Below are positions 57,111 through 64,000 of a stretch of 64,000 nucleotides of DNA, piece after piece. The first letter of the stretch is position 1. Each line of letters begins with the position of its first letter. Source of the stretch: Streptomyces sp. NBC_01237 (GTDB lineage: Bacteria; Actinomycetota; Actinomycetes; Streptomycetales; Streptomycetaceae). The stretch spans positions 248,001 through 312,000 of the forward strand of contig NZ_CP108509.1 in assembly GCF_035917275.1 (NCBI RefSeq), read 5' to 3'. The notes below the pieces were generated by a model that was not told where the DNA came from, made no database searches, and saw only the letters and a program-made list of their open reading frames with translations. A program made the position numbers and the translations under genes.

Positions 57111-58504
57111 CCTCCACAGCCACTGCCGCCGACCACACCACCCGCCTCGGCACGGAGCCGGTGGGCCGCCTGCTGCGGCGCGCCTGCGTCCAGACCACGG
57201 GCGCCGTCGGCGTGTACGGCATCTACGCACTGACGAACGCCTGGTTCGTCGGCTACGGCGTGGGCGAGACCGCGATGGCCGCGGTCAACCTGGTCGCCCC
57301 GCTGCTGCTGTTGCTCGGCGCGGTGTCCACCACCGTCGGCGCGGGCGGGGCCTCCCTGATCTCCCGCGCCCTGGGCGCCGGGGACCGGCAGACCGCCGCC
57401 CGCGCAGCGGGCAACACTCTGACCCTCTTCTGGATCAGCGCCGCGGCCACCACCACGCTCGGCCTGGCCTTCCTCGACCCCCTGCTCTCTCTGCTCGGCG
57501 CGCACGGCGAACTGCGCGAGAGCGCACGCCCCTACGCCGTGGTGCTGCTGGCCGGGGCCCTGGTCTCGACCGGCTTCTCCAGCCTGGTGCGCGCCGAGGG
57601 CCGGATGGGCTACTCCACCCTGCTGTGGGTGGTACCGGTCGCCGTGCAGATCACGCTCGACCCCTTGCTCATATTCGGACTGGACATGGGAGTGCAGGGC
57701 GCCGCGCTCGGCACGGTCGGCGGCCAGGCCGTCTCCGCCGCGATGAGCCTGTGGTTCTTCTTCGGACAGCGCGACCGCCCCTACCGCATCGGCCCCAGAG
57801 AACTCCTGCCCCACAGGGCGACGCTGCGGGCGCTGCTGGGCATCGGCCTGCCGTCGTTCCTGGCCGGAACGGGCGTCACGCTGCTGGCCGTCCTCGTCAA
57901 CGCCACCCTCGCGGCCACCGGATCGGCCACCGCCCTCGCCGCCTACGCCGTCTGCGTCCGCCTGCAGACTTTCGTGATGATGCCGCACACCGGAGTCAGC
58001 CAGGGCCTGCAGCCCATCGTCGGATACAACGCCGGCCGCGGACTGGCCGACCGTGCCCTGCGGGCCCGCAACCTCGCGCTGGCGGCCTCCCTGCTGTACG
58101 GGCTCCTCACCGCGACGGTCCTCGCCTTCCTGGGCCGGCCTATCGCCGGCTGGTTCCTGAGCGGCGCGGACACCATCGCCACTGCCGGGCAGGCCCTGCA
58201 AGTCATCGCCCTCGGTCTGGCCGTCGCGGGGATCGCCCCACTGGTCGCGGCCTACGCCCAGTCCCTGGGCCGCCCGGCGCCCGCTTACCTCATCTCCACC
58301 GGCACTCTGCTCCTGATCAAGATCCCCCTGCTTCTGATCCTCGGCCGACTGGGCACCGGCGGCGTCTGGGCGGGACTGGCGGCCGGCGAACTGGCGACGG
58401 CCGCTGTCGCACTCCTGCTGCTTCGCCGCCTGGGCGGTCCTACGCGTCCCGCTCGCCCTCGGCCTCGACCCGGCCGGTGCGCGCCTACGAGCCCGCCCCG
58501 ATGA
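57107..58504 (+). CDS. MATE-family efflux transporter
   Basis: 465 residues, 12 transmembrane segments, two homologous halves (GVGETAMAAVNLVAPLLLLL, and QGLQPIVGYNAGRG in the second half, typical of MATE). Proton- or sodium-driven export of cationic compounds. Translationally coupled to the phosphotransferase gene, suggesting a modify-and-export pair. GTG start. Confidence 0.93.
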   Translation: MTSTATAADHTTRLGTEPVGRLLRRACVQTTGAVGVYGIYALTNAWFVGYGVGETAMAAVNLVAPLLLLLGAVSTTVGAGGASLISRALGAGDRQTAARAAGNTLTLFWISAAATTTLGLAFLDPLLSLLGAHGELRESARPYAVVLLAGALVSTGFSSLVRAEGRMGYSTLLWVVPVAVQITLDPLLIFGLDMGVQGAALGTVGGQAVSAAMSLWFFFGQRDRPYRIGPRELLPHRATLRALLGIGLPSFLAGTGVTLLAVLVNATLAATGSATALAAYAVCVRLQTFVMMPHTGVSQGLQPIVGYNAGRGLADRALRARNLALAASLLYGLLTATVLAFLGRPIAGWFLSGADTIATAGQALQVIALGLAVAGIAPLVAAYAQSLGRPAPAYLISTGTLLLIKIPLLLILGRLGTGGVWAGLAAGELATAAVALLLLRRLGGPTRPARPRPRPGRCAPTSPPR

Positions 58505-58618
58505 TCCGGACCGGCGGGACCGGGACGGCGGCGTACCAGGCGCCGGCCGGCCCCGCGCAAGCACGCCCCGCAGTGGGATCTGGGCAACCAGAACCCCACA
58601 GGCACCCGCCGTCCGCTG

Positions 58619-59581
58619 TCAGTTGGTGTCGTCGGGGGCGAGGTCGGGGCGCAGGCGGTGCCAGGAGGGGTGACGCAGGCGTCCGGCCCGGGTGCGGGTC
58701 GTGTAGCGGACTTCGCCGACGAGGCGTGGCAAAGCCCATCGCGCCCCGGTGACCGGCGGGGGCTCGGTGAAGGGGCAGGTGTCGACCGAGGCGGCGTCGA
58801 GAAGGCCGGCGAGGGTGACGCGTTCGGTGTCGCTCCATCCGGTGCCGACGCTGCCGACGTACCGCAAGGAGCCGTCCTCGTCGCGCCGGCCCATGAGGAG
58901 GGCACCGGGCAGCCCGGCGAGATGTCCGTGGCCGGGCACCCAGCCGCCGACGATGACATCGACGGTACGGACGAGCCGGATCTTGATCCAGGAGCGGGAC
59001 CGCACCCCCGGCTGGTAGCGGGAGGTCAGCCGCTTCGCGATCAGCCCCTCCAGCCCAGCTTCCCGGGTCGTCTCCAGTGCCTGGGCGCCGTGACCGGTGA
59101 TCGCCGCCGGTACCGACCAGTGCGGGCCCACCAGGCCGAGGGATTCGAGCGCCTCGCGCCGCTCGGTGTACGGGGCCCGGACGAGACTGCTGCCGTCGAG
59201 GAACACGACGTCGAAGAACATCAGGTGGGCGGGCACGGTCCGGGCCATGCGGGCGGCCTTCGCCGGTGAGCCGGCCAGCCCCATCCGCGCCTGCAGCCGC
59301 TCGAAGTCACTGCGTCCCGCATCGTCCAGGGCGACGATCTCCCCGTCCAGAACCATCGGCCTGCCATCCAGCACCCCGCCCAGCCCGCCGAGTTCGGGGT
59401 AGGCCGGGGTGATGTCGGCACCGGAGCGGGACCTCAGCCCCACCGTCCCGTCGCCCGGCAGGTAGACGATCACCCGCTGCCCGTCCTGCTTCACCTCATA
59501 GGCATACCGGCCGTCCGAGGACGGCGGTGGCAGGCGGCCGGGAATGGCGAGCATCGGGTCGATCCGGGGCAGGACGGTCAT
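58619..59581 (-). CDS. ATP-dependent DNA ligase (LigC/LigD-type)
   Basis: 320 residues: adenylation motif YEVKQDGQRVIVY (KxDGxR; lysine is the AMP acceptor), LDGEIVALDD, FFDVVFLDGSS, GLIAKRLTSRYQPG and the OB-fold end. It joins DNA breaks together with Ku, whose gene ends 4 bp upstream on the same strand. No primase or nuclease domain, so this is the short, ligase-only form. Confidence 0.93.
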   Translation of the reverse strand: MTVLPRIDPMLAIPGRLPPPSSDGRYAYEVKQDGQRVIVYLPGDGTVGLRSRSGADITPAYPELGGLGGVLDGRPMVLDGEIVALDDAGRSDFERLQARMGLAGSPAKAARMARTVPAHLMFFDVVFLDGSSLVRAPYTERREALESLGLVGPHWSVPAAITGHGAQALETTREAGLEGLIAKRLTSRYQPGVRSRSWIKIRLVRTVDVIVGGWVPGHGHLAGLPGALLMGRRDEDGSLRYVGSVGTGWSDTERVTLAGLLDAASVDTCPFTEPPPVTGARWALPRLVGEVRYTTRTRAGRLRHPSWHRLRPDLAPDDTN

Positions 59582-59585
59582 GGCA

Positions 59586-60551
59586 TCAGGAGGCGCTGCG
59601 CTTCTTCGCCGTCGTCCTTCCGGCGGTACTGGTCTTCTTCGCCGCGGTGGACCTCTTGGCAGGGGTCTTCTTGGCAGGCGCCTTCTTGGCGGGGGTGGTC
59701 TTCTTCGTCGTGGTCTTCTTGCTGGGCCGGATCTCGTGCACCGTGGCGTGCCCGTCGTCGCTGTTCTCGCCGCGGCTCGCCCTGGCCGTCGCGACGCTCG
59801 CGTTCAGCGCGGCCATCAGGTCCACGACCTTCCCCGACTCCCCGGTCCCGGCCTCGGCCGGCTCCGGGAGCGCCTTGCCCTCGGCCTTCGCGGCGATGAG
59901 GTCTTCCAGCGCGTCGCGGTACTCGTCCCGGAAGCCGGAGATGTCGTCCAGAGCCATGGTGTCGGTGAGCTGGACCGCCCGCTCGATCTCGTCCTCGTCG
60001 AGTTCCACCGGCGCCGGGGCGAGGGAGTCGGGGCTGCGGATCTCGTCGGGCCACCGCATCGCGTGCAGCATGATCGCCCCCGACCGGACACGGAGCACGC
60101 CCAGCCTTTCCCGGTTGTGCCAGGCGAATTTCGCGACGGCGACCTTGTCGGAGCGCTCCAGGGCCTTGCGGAGCAAGGTGTACGGCTTCGCGGCGACCTG
60201 CCCGTCGATCGCCAGATAGTAGGAGTCGCTGATCCTGATCGGGTCGATGGTTCCGGCGTCGACGAACGCGACGATCTCGATCGCCTTCGCCGTGGGCAAG
60301 GGCATCCGGTCGAGCTCCTCGTCGGTCACCGTGACCGTCTGGTCCTTGGTGACCTCGTAACCCTTGCCGATCTCCTCCTGCGGCACGACCTCGTCGTCGA
60401 TGGCGCAGATCTTCCGGGTCCGGACCCGGCCCATGTCCTCCAGATGCACCTGGTGGAAGTGGATCGCATGGTCCTCGGTCGCGGACACGACCTTGATCGG
60501 GATCGTGACCAGGCCAAAGCTGATGGCTCCGGTCCACAGGGGGCGCGGCAT
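59586..60551 (-). CDS. ku: Ku DNA end-binding protein
   Basis: 321 residues, bacterial Ku core (PRPLWTGAISFGLVTIPIKV to about residue 255) plus a lysine/alanine-rich tail (KKTTPAKKAPAKKTPAKRS) common in Streptomyces and Mycobacterium Ku. It binds DNA ends as a ring dimer and recruits the ligase encoded next. ATG 60551 follows GGAGGAAG; the frame is open from 60803. The dispersed repeat at 60631 lies upstream. Confidence 0.95.
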   Translation of the reverse strand: MPRPLWTGAISFGLVTIPIKVVSATEDHAIHFHQVHLEDMGRVRTRKICAIDDEVVPQEEIGKGYEVTKDQTVTVTDEELDRMPLPTAKAIEIVAFVDAGTIDPIRISDSYYLAIDGQVAAKPYTLLRKALERSDKVAVAKFAWHNRERLGVLRVRSGAIMLHAMRWPDEIRSPDSLAPAPVELDEDEIERAVQLTDTMALDDISGFRDEYRDALEDLIAAKAEGKALPEPAEAGTGESGKVVDLMAALNASVATARASRGENSDDGHATVHEIRPSKKTTTKKTTPAKKAPAKKTPAKRSTAAKKTSTAGRTTAKKRSAS

Positions 60552-60956
60552 AGCTTCCTCCAGGCCCCCCTGGCGGCTGGGCGGAATGCGGGCCGGAAGC
60601 GCCGGAAGGAAGAGCAGGCCGGTAGGGCCTGGCGCGGTCGGGCCGCTGCCCGTACTCCGATCCTCACGCCGCGCCCGGCGCACCGCATCCGGACCAGCGG
60701 GCACCGGATGCCCCCGCCCCCGACCGGACAGCCCGCCGACAGAGCTACGAAGAAGAACGAGCTGAGCTTCACGAAGGTCCCGGGGGATCTCACCGAGACA
60801 CACCCCGATAGCACCAATGCTCGAATACCGGACCTCGATGAAACGTCGACCACGCCCGGTGTGGTGTCTGTCGGCATGCGGGCGACCACCGTCCGGCCCA
60901 CTGCCCGGCAGCCTGTCGGTCCTGAGGTGACCGGTGGCTGGAGCAGGGGGGCGAGC
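60552..60956. other. Intergenic region upstream of ku
   Basis: 405 bp with no gene. Contains the second copy of the dispersed repeat and, presumably, the ku promoter. Confidence 0.5.
60631..60705. repeat. Dispersed 75-bp repeat, copy 2
   Basis: Matches 23282-23356, about 80% identical, same orientation; located 80 bp upstream of ku. Confidence 0.65.
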
Positions 60957-61505
60957 TCATCCGGACAGCGCGCCCGGGGACCGCACGCCGAACCACTGCT
61001 CGGCGCCGTACTCCTCGAACCGCGCCACCTCGGTGAAACCCAGCTTCGCCGCGAGGCGCCTCGCGCGCTCGTTGGCGGTCTGGGTGCAGAGCACCACCGG
61101 TTCGCCGGGAAGGGTGTCGGCGAACCAGTCGAGTACCGCTGAGCACGCCTCGGCGGCGTACCCGTATCCCCACGCCTCCGGCAGGAGCAGATAGCCGAGC
61201 TCGGCCTCCCCGGCATCCGGACGGACGTGCCCCGGACGCTCCGCGTCGCGCCGATCAAGCGTGATCATGCCGATCATCGCTCCGTCGAGATCGATCACGA
61301 AGAGGCCAGTGCGCCGCCCGGGCACCTCGGGCACCGCACGCCCGAGCTCGTCACGCGGTCGGGGCCCACCCGTATAGGTGCCCACCTCCGGCGAGGCGAA
61401 CAACTCGATGAACGCCACGCGGTCTTGGGCCTCGGACGCGCGGAGCACGAGCCGCTCGGTCCTGATCGGGACAGGTGGCCAGACGACGGGTCCGAGGGCA
61501 GTCAT
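60957..61505 (-). CDS. GNAT acetyltransferase, RimJ-like
   Basis: 182 residues: IRTERLVLRASEAQDRVAFI at the N terminus, LGYLLLPEAWGYGYAAEA (acetyl-CoA site) and ANERARRLAAKLGFTEVARF at the end, the pattern of RimJ/RimL-like N-acetyltransferases. ATG 61505 is preferred; a TTG at 61514 also has GAGG upstream. Confidence 0.92.
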   Translation of the reverse strand: MTALGPVVWPPVPIRTERLVLRASEAQDRVAFIELFASPEVGTYTGGPRPRDELGRAVPEVPGRRTGLFVIDLDGAMIGMITLDRRDAERPGHVRPDAGEAELGYLLLPEAWGYGYAAEACSAVLDWFADTLPGEPVVLCTQTANERARRLAAKLGFTEVARFEEYGAEQWFGVRSPGALSG

Positions 61506-61573
61506 GGCGGGCAACCTACCTCACACCCGTCGGCTCGACCGTCGACCGGCCTTGGACAGTTCCGGCCGGCGGT

Positions 61574-61816
61574 TCAGGCGGCTCTCCGTTCGCGCTGCTC
61601 CTGGCGGTGAGCCAGCCGCCGCAGCTCAACCCGGGCGGCCGGGGTCCGGCCCGACGGGGTGGACCAGAACGGATGCCACTGGATCCGGGAGGACAGGTCC
61701 AGGAGGCGGCGACGCAGGGCGGTCATATGGCGGGGGCGGGGCACGGCGAGCTGCTGATAGGTGACGAGCCAGTCGCGCTGCGCCCGGACCAGGTCGTCGG
61801 GGAAGTGGAGGGTCAT
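61574..61816 (-). CDS. Small conserved-looking protein, 80 aa
   Basis: Reads MTLHFPDDLVRAQRDWLVTY, then QQLAVPRPRHMTALRRRLLD and IQWHPFWSTPSGRTPAARVE, ending with an arginine-rich tail. GGAG directly before the ATG. No family assigned; the LRRRLLDLSSRIQWHPFWST part resembles the small uncharacterised proteins common in Streptomyces. Confidence 0.65.
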   Translation of the reverse strand: MTLHFPDDLVRAQRDWLVTYQQLAVPRPRHMTALRRRLLDLSSRIQWHPFWSTPSGRTPAARVELRRLAHRQEQRERRAA

Positions 61817-62634
61817 ACTCCAATTAGAGCACTTGTTCGATTTCGAGCGCGACCCGGTTCGGAGCGCTCCGCCCCAGCCCGACATGGGCGCCACCTGTAG
61901 CCGGTACTTCCACGCCTGCGCACCCCACACCCGCATCACCTCGCTGCCGGCCCCCCTCGGCCTCAGGCGCTACAGCCCTGTACGTGCCGGGGACTGCCTC
62001 CACGACAAAATGCAGGCCATCCTCGGTTGACGTTCGACCGCCCCTCGGCGGGCAATCCCGGTGGGGAAATCAGCGTACGGCCAGGGCTCCCGTCCGCCGG
62101 GCCGGGAGTGTGGACACCCACACCCACCCGACGGGCGGGAGCAGCAAACCCACTTCGCACCGCGGCGGCCCGATTCCGGCTCGTACCGGCCCGGCCGTGT
62201 CGCCGAGACCGCGAGGCCGGGTACCGGACCGTGACGCGCCCCCGGCGGGCCGGGCTCCAGCCCCTCCAGCAGTTCCACCCTGGAGAGCATCGAGGTGTCT
62301 CTGCCCTCGACAGGGAGGCTGCGACGTGCCGTTCCAAGTATCCGGAGCGGTGTGTGGCCGACATGTGCTCCGTGTCGGCGCCCGGACGGTAACGCGCTGT
62401 GCCCAGGATGCTCAAGCAGTGCACTTCGAAGGCCCAACTCGTCACCTGCACAACCGAATCGGGAAAGGTTCTGTACGCGAGTTCCCGCTCCAGCACTCCG
62501 ACAGATTCGAACGTACGAGACAAGGGTGACGGCCACTCGTTCGGCCGATCAGAACCCGTTCGCGCTGCCAGACTCCCGGGAGGCAACGCGCCGGTGGGGC
62601 GTGGGCGAAGCGGGAGCGGCGAGGCAGGGTGGGT
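61817..62634. other. Intergenic region, no gene supported
   Basis: About 820 bp. Frames on both strands lack family features. A less GC-rich stretch at 62440-62530 may hold the promoter of the prenyltransferase gene. Confidence 0.5.
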
Positions 62635-63459
62635 GTGACGGACCACGACGTTCCGCGAGTACGCGCGGCGACGGAGGAGCGGCCGGGCGGGCGACAGCGC
62701 GGTGGCGGACCCGACGGGCAGCGGCGGAACGAGGGGGCGCCGCCTGCGGGGCCGCGGCACGTGGCCTGCGTGATGGACGGCAACGGCCGTTGGGCTCAGC
62801 GCCGTTCGCTTCCCCGTACGGCGGGTCACCGGGCCGCGGAGACCGCCGTGATCGACGTCATCGAGGCGGCCCGGTCCGCCGGCGTGGAGTGGCTCAGTCT
62901 GTACGCCTTCTCCACCGAGAACTGGAACCGCCCTGGCACCGAGGTCGAATTCCTGATGCGTCTGGTGCGCCGGGTTGTGCGCAAGCATGCGCCGCTGCTG
63001 CTCGCGCGCGGTATCCGCTGCCGCTTCCTCGGGGTCACCGATCCCCGCATCCCCCGTGAACTGGCCCAGGACTTCGACGACCTGGCGGTGCTGACCGCCG
63101 AGAACCGGGGGATGACGCTGACCGTCGCCTTCGACCACGGCGGGCGCCGGGACATCGTCGAGGCCGCAAGGTCGCTGATCCGCAAGGGGACGCCCGCCGA
63201 CGAGGTGACCGAGCGGCTCTTCGCGGACCATCTGCCTTTCCCCGACACCCCCGATGTGGATCTGGTCATCCGCACCTCCGGCGAGCAGCGCATCTCCAAC
63301 TTCATGCTCTGGCAGGTCGCCTACGCCGAGTGGATCTTCCCCGAGGTTCTCTGGCCGGACTTCAGGGCTCCCGAATTCCTCGCCTGCCTGCACACCTACC
63401 GGCGCCGCGACCGCCGCTTCGGCGGCGTGCCCGCCCAAACGAACGGAGAGCCATCATGA
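62635..63459 (+). CDS. uppS: cis-Prenyltransferase (UppS family)
   Basis: 274 residues, isoprenyl transferase fold: VACVMDGNGRWAQRR (catalytic aspartate), AFSTENWNRP, and RTSGEQRISNFMLWQ, AYAEWIFPEVLWP. The N-terminal 40 residues are not conserved. GTG 62635 follows GAGGCAGGG; GTG 62629 is also possible. It condenses isopentenyl diphosphate with an allylic diphosphate in cis. Overlap with the MpaB-like gene (ATGA) and position outside a cell-wall operon suggest a second, specialised copy rather than the housekeeping one. Confidence 0.9.
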   Translation: MTDHDVPRVRAATEERPGGRQRGGGPDGQRRNEGAPPAGPRHVACVMDGNGRWAQRRSLPRTAGHRAAETAVIDVIEAARSAGVEWLSLYAFSTENWNRPGTEVEFLMRLVRRVVRKHAPLLLARGIRCRFLGVTDPRIPRELAQDFDDLAVLTAENRGMTLTVAFDHGGRRDIVEAARSLIRKGTPADEVTERLFADHLPFPDTPDVDLVIRTSGEQRISNFMLWQVAYAEWIFPEVLWPDFRAPEFLACLHTYRRRDRRFGGVPAQTNGEPS

Positions 63460-64000
63460 CCACCGAAACCACGGGCATGGCCGACGAAGCCCCCCTGTTC
63501 GGCCCGAAATCACAGTTCGGCGCCTTCTTCGACGACCCGCGCTGGGCCCTGGCCATAATCCGCGCCACCGTGCTGGAGGCCGCCCACCCGCAGATCGGCG
63601 CCGCCCTCGTCGACAACTCCACCTTCGTCGCCCACCCCTGGCGCCGGCTGCGCAACACCTTCCTCAGCATGCGGCGCATGTTCGGCACCGACCCGGCCGT
63701 ACGCGAACGGGAGGCCGCCCGGCTCAACCGGCTGCACACGCGCATGAGCGGCTCCGACTCCCGCGGCCGCGCCTACGACGCGATGGACCGTGCGACCCGC
63801 GCCTGGGTGGTCGCCACCCTCTTCGAGAGCGCCGTCACCATGTGCCGGCTGAGCGGCCAGCCGCTCGACCAGAACACGATGGAGCGGATGTACGCGGAGT
63901 ACCGCGCGTTCCTCGCCGCGCTCGACGGCGACGCCGCAGAACTCCCCGAGGACCTGAGCGACTTCTGGCGGTACTTCGACCGGGTCGTCGAGAACGAGCT
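63456..64000 (+). CDS. MpaB-family oxygenase (DUF2236), 3' end outside window
   Basis: First 181 residues: FGPKSQFGAFFDDPRWALAI, LEAAHPQIGAALVDNST, HTRMSGSDSRGRAYDAMD, WVVATLFESAVTMCRL and LPEDLSDFWRYFDRVVENE match the DUF2236/MpaB oxygenases, related to latex-clearing protein and a fungal farnesyl-chain cleaving enzyme. ATG 63456 overlaps the prenyltransferase stop, so the two are translated together; the protein may oxidise or cleave the isoprenoid made by its partner (inferred). Confidence 0.85.
   Translation, partial: MTTETTGMADEAPLFGPKSQFGAFFDDPRWALAIIRATVLEAAHPQIGAALVDNSTFVAHPWRRLRNTFLSMRRMFGTDPAVREREAARLNRLHTRMSGSDSRGRAYDAMDRATRAWVVATLFESAVTMCRLSGQPLDQNTMERMYAEYRAFLAALDGDAAELPEDLSDFWRYFDRVVENE

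Noticed and set aside
61817..62634. Genes in the gap before uppS
   Set aside because: Frames on both strands lack ribosome sites and recognisable motifs.

Overview
The window is very GC-rich, has Streptomyces-style ribosome binding sites and frequent GTG starts, and carries families typical of Streptomyces or a close relative (LuxR/TrmB-like regulator with a TTA codon, XRE-ATPase regulator, Ku/LigC, PaaX, MMPL, MpaB oxygenase). It reads as an accessory chromosomal region. It holds one biosynthetic gene cluster, sugar-use and small-molecule genes, and several patches of decayed or duplicated DNA.

Left part (1-15043): a biosynthetic cluster. A large NRPS (C-A-T-C-A, running off the left edge) and a separate PCP-epimerase protein are transcribed leftward; a DegT-type aminotransferase is transcribed rightward from the shared 7.6-7.8 kb promoter region. 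A tightly coupled leftward operon (15043 to 9303) encodes a LysW-type amino-group carrier protein, LysX-like ligase, ArgC/LysY-like reductase, LysZ-like kinase, LysK-like peptidase and both halves of a transketolase. This set matches the known carrier-protein route to 2,6-diamino-5,7-dihydroxyheptanoate (DADH), the building block described for vazabitide/s56-p1-type peptides: carrier-bound glutamate is activated, reduced, extended by two carbons, aminated and released. My reading of the A-domain codes is serine for module 1 and a non-standard, possibly basic residue for the second.

Regulatory patch (15.1-20.6 kb): an XRE-ATPase regulator, a LuxR-type regulator with a TTA codon, a small cupin-like protein, and a directly repeated ~600 bp segment. 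Each copy of the segment encodes a 52-residue secreted peptide ending in a conserved APGNDSGWG core followed by a LuxR-type HTH. Both HTH genes look damaged, and an IS3-type transposase scrap lies beside one copy.

Metabolic part (20.8-42.1 kb): a TetR/NmrA pair, a RibD-like reductase, a secreted GH87 alpha-1,3-glucanase, and a glycoside-use group (M19-like secreted hydrolase, GH36, MFS, TetR, GH1). Three promoters of this group share the operator TGAG-N5-CTCA. A secreted serine hydrolase and an MMPL exporter lie on either side of a two-component system, and both outward genes carry the same 164 bp upstream sequence in inverted orientation.

Right part (42.1-64 kb): a zone of gene remnants, then SMI1/KNR4, GNAT, ornithine-cyclodeaminase-like, a PaaX-linked group (saccharopine-dehydrogenase-like, alpha/beta hydrolase, Baeyer-Villiger-type monooxygenase) with a duplicated CGATCGTAT operator, an MFS gene, a kinase-MATE pair, a LigC-Ku NHEJ operon, and a cis-prenyltransferase overlapping an MpaB-type oxygenase at the right edge. 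I saw no tRNA, rRNA or CRISPR array.
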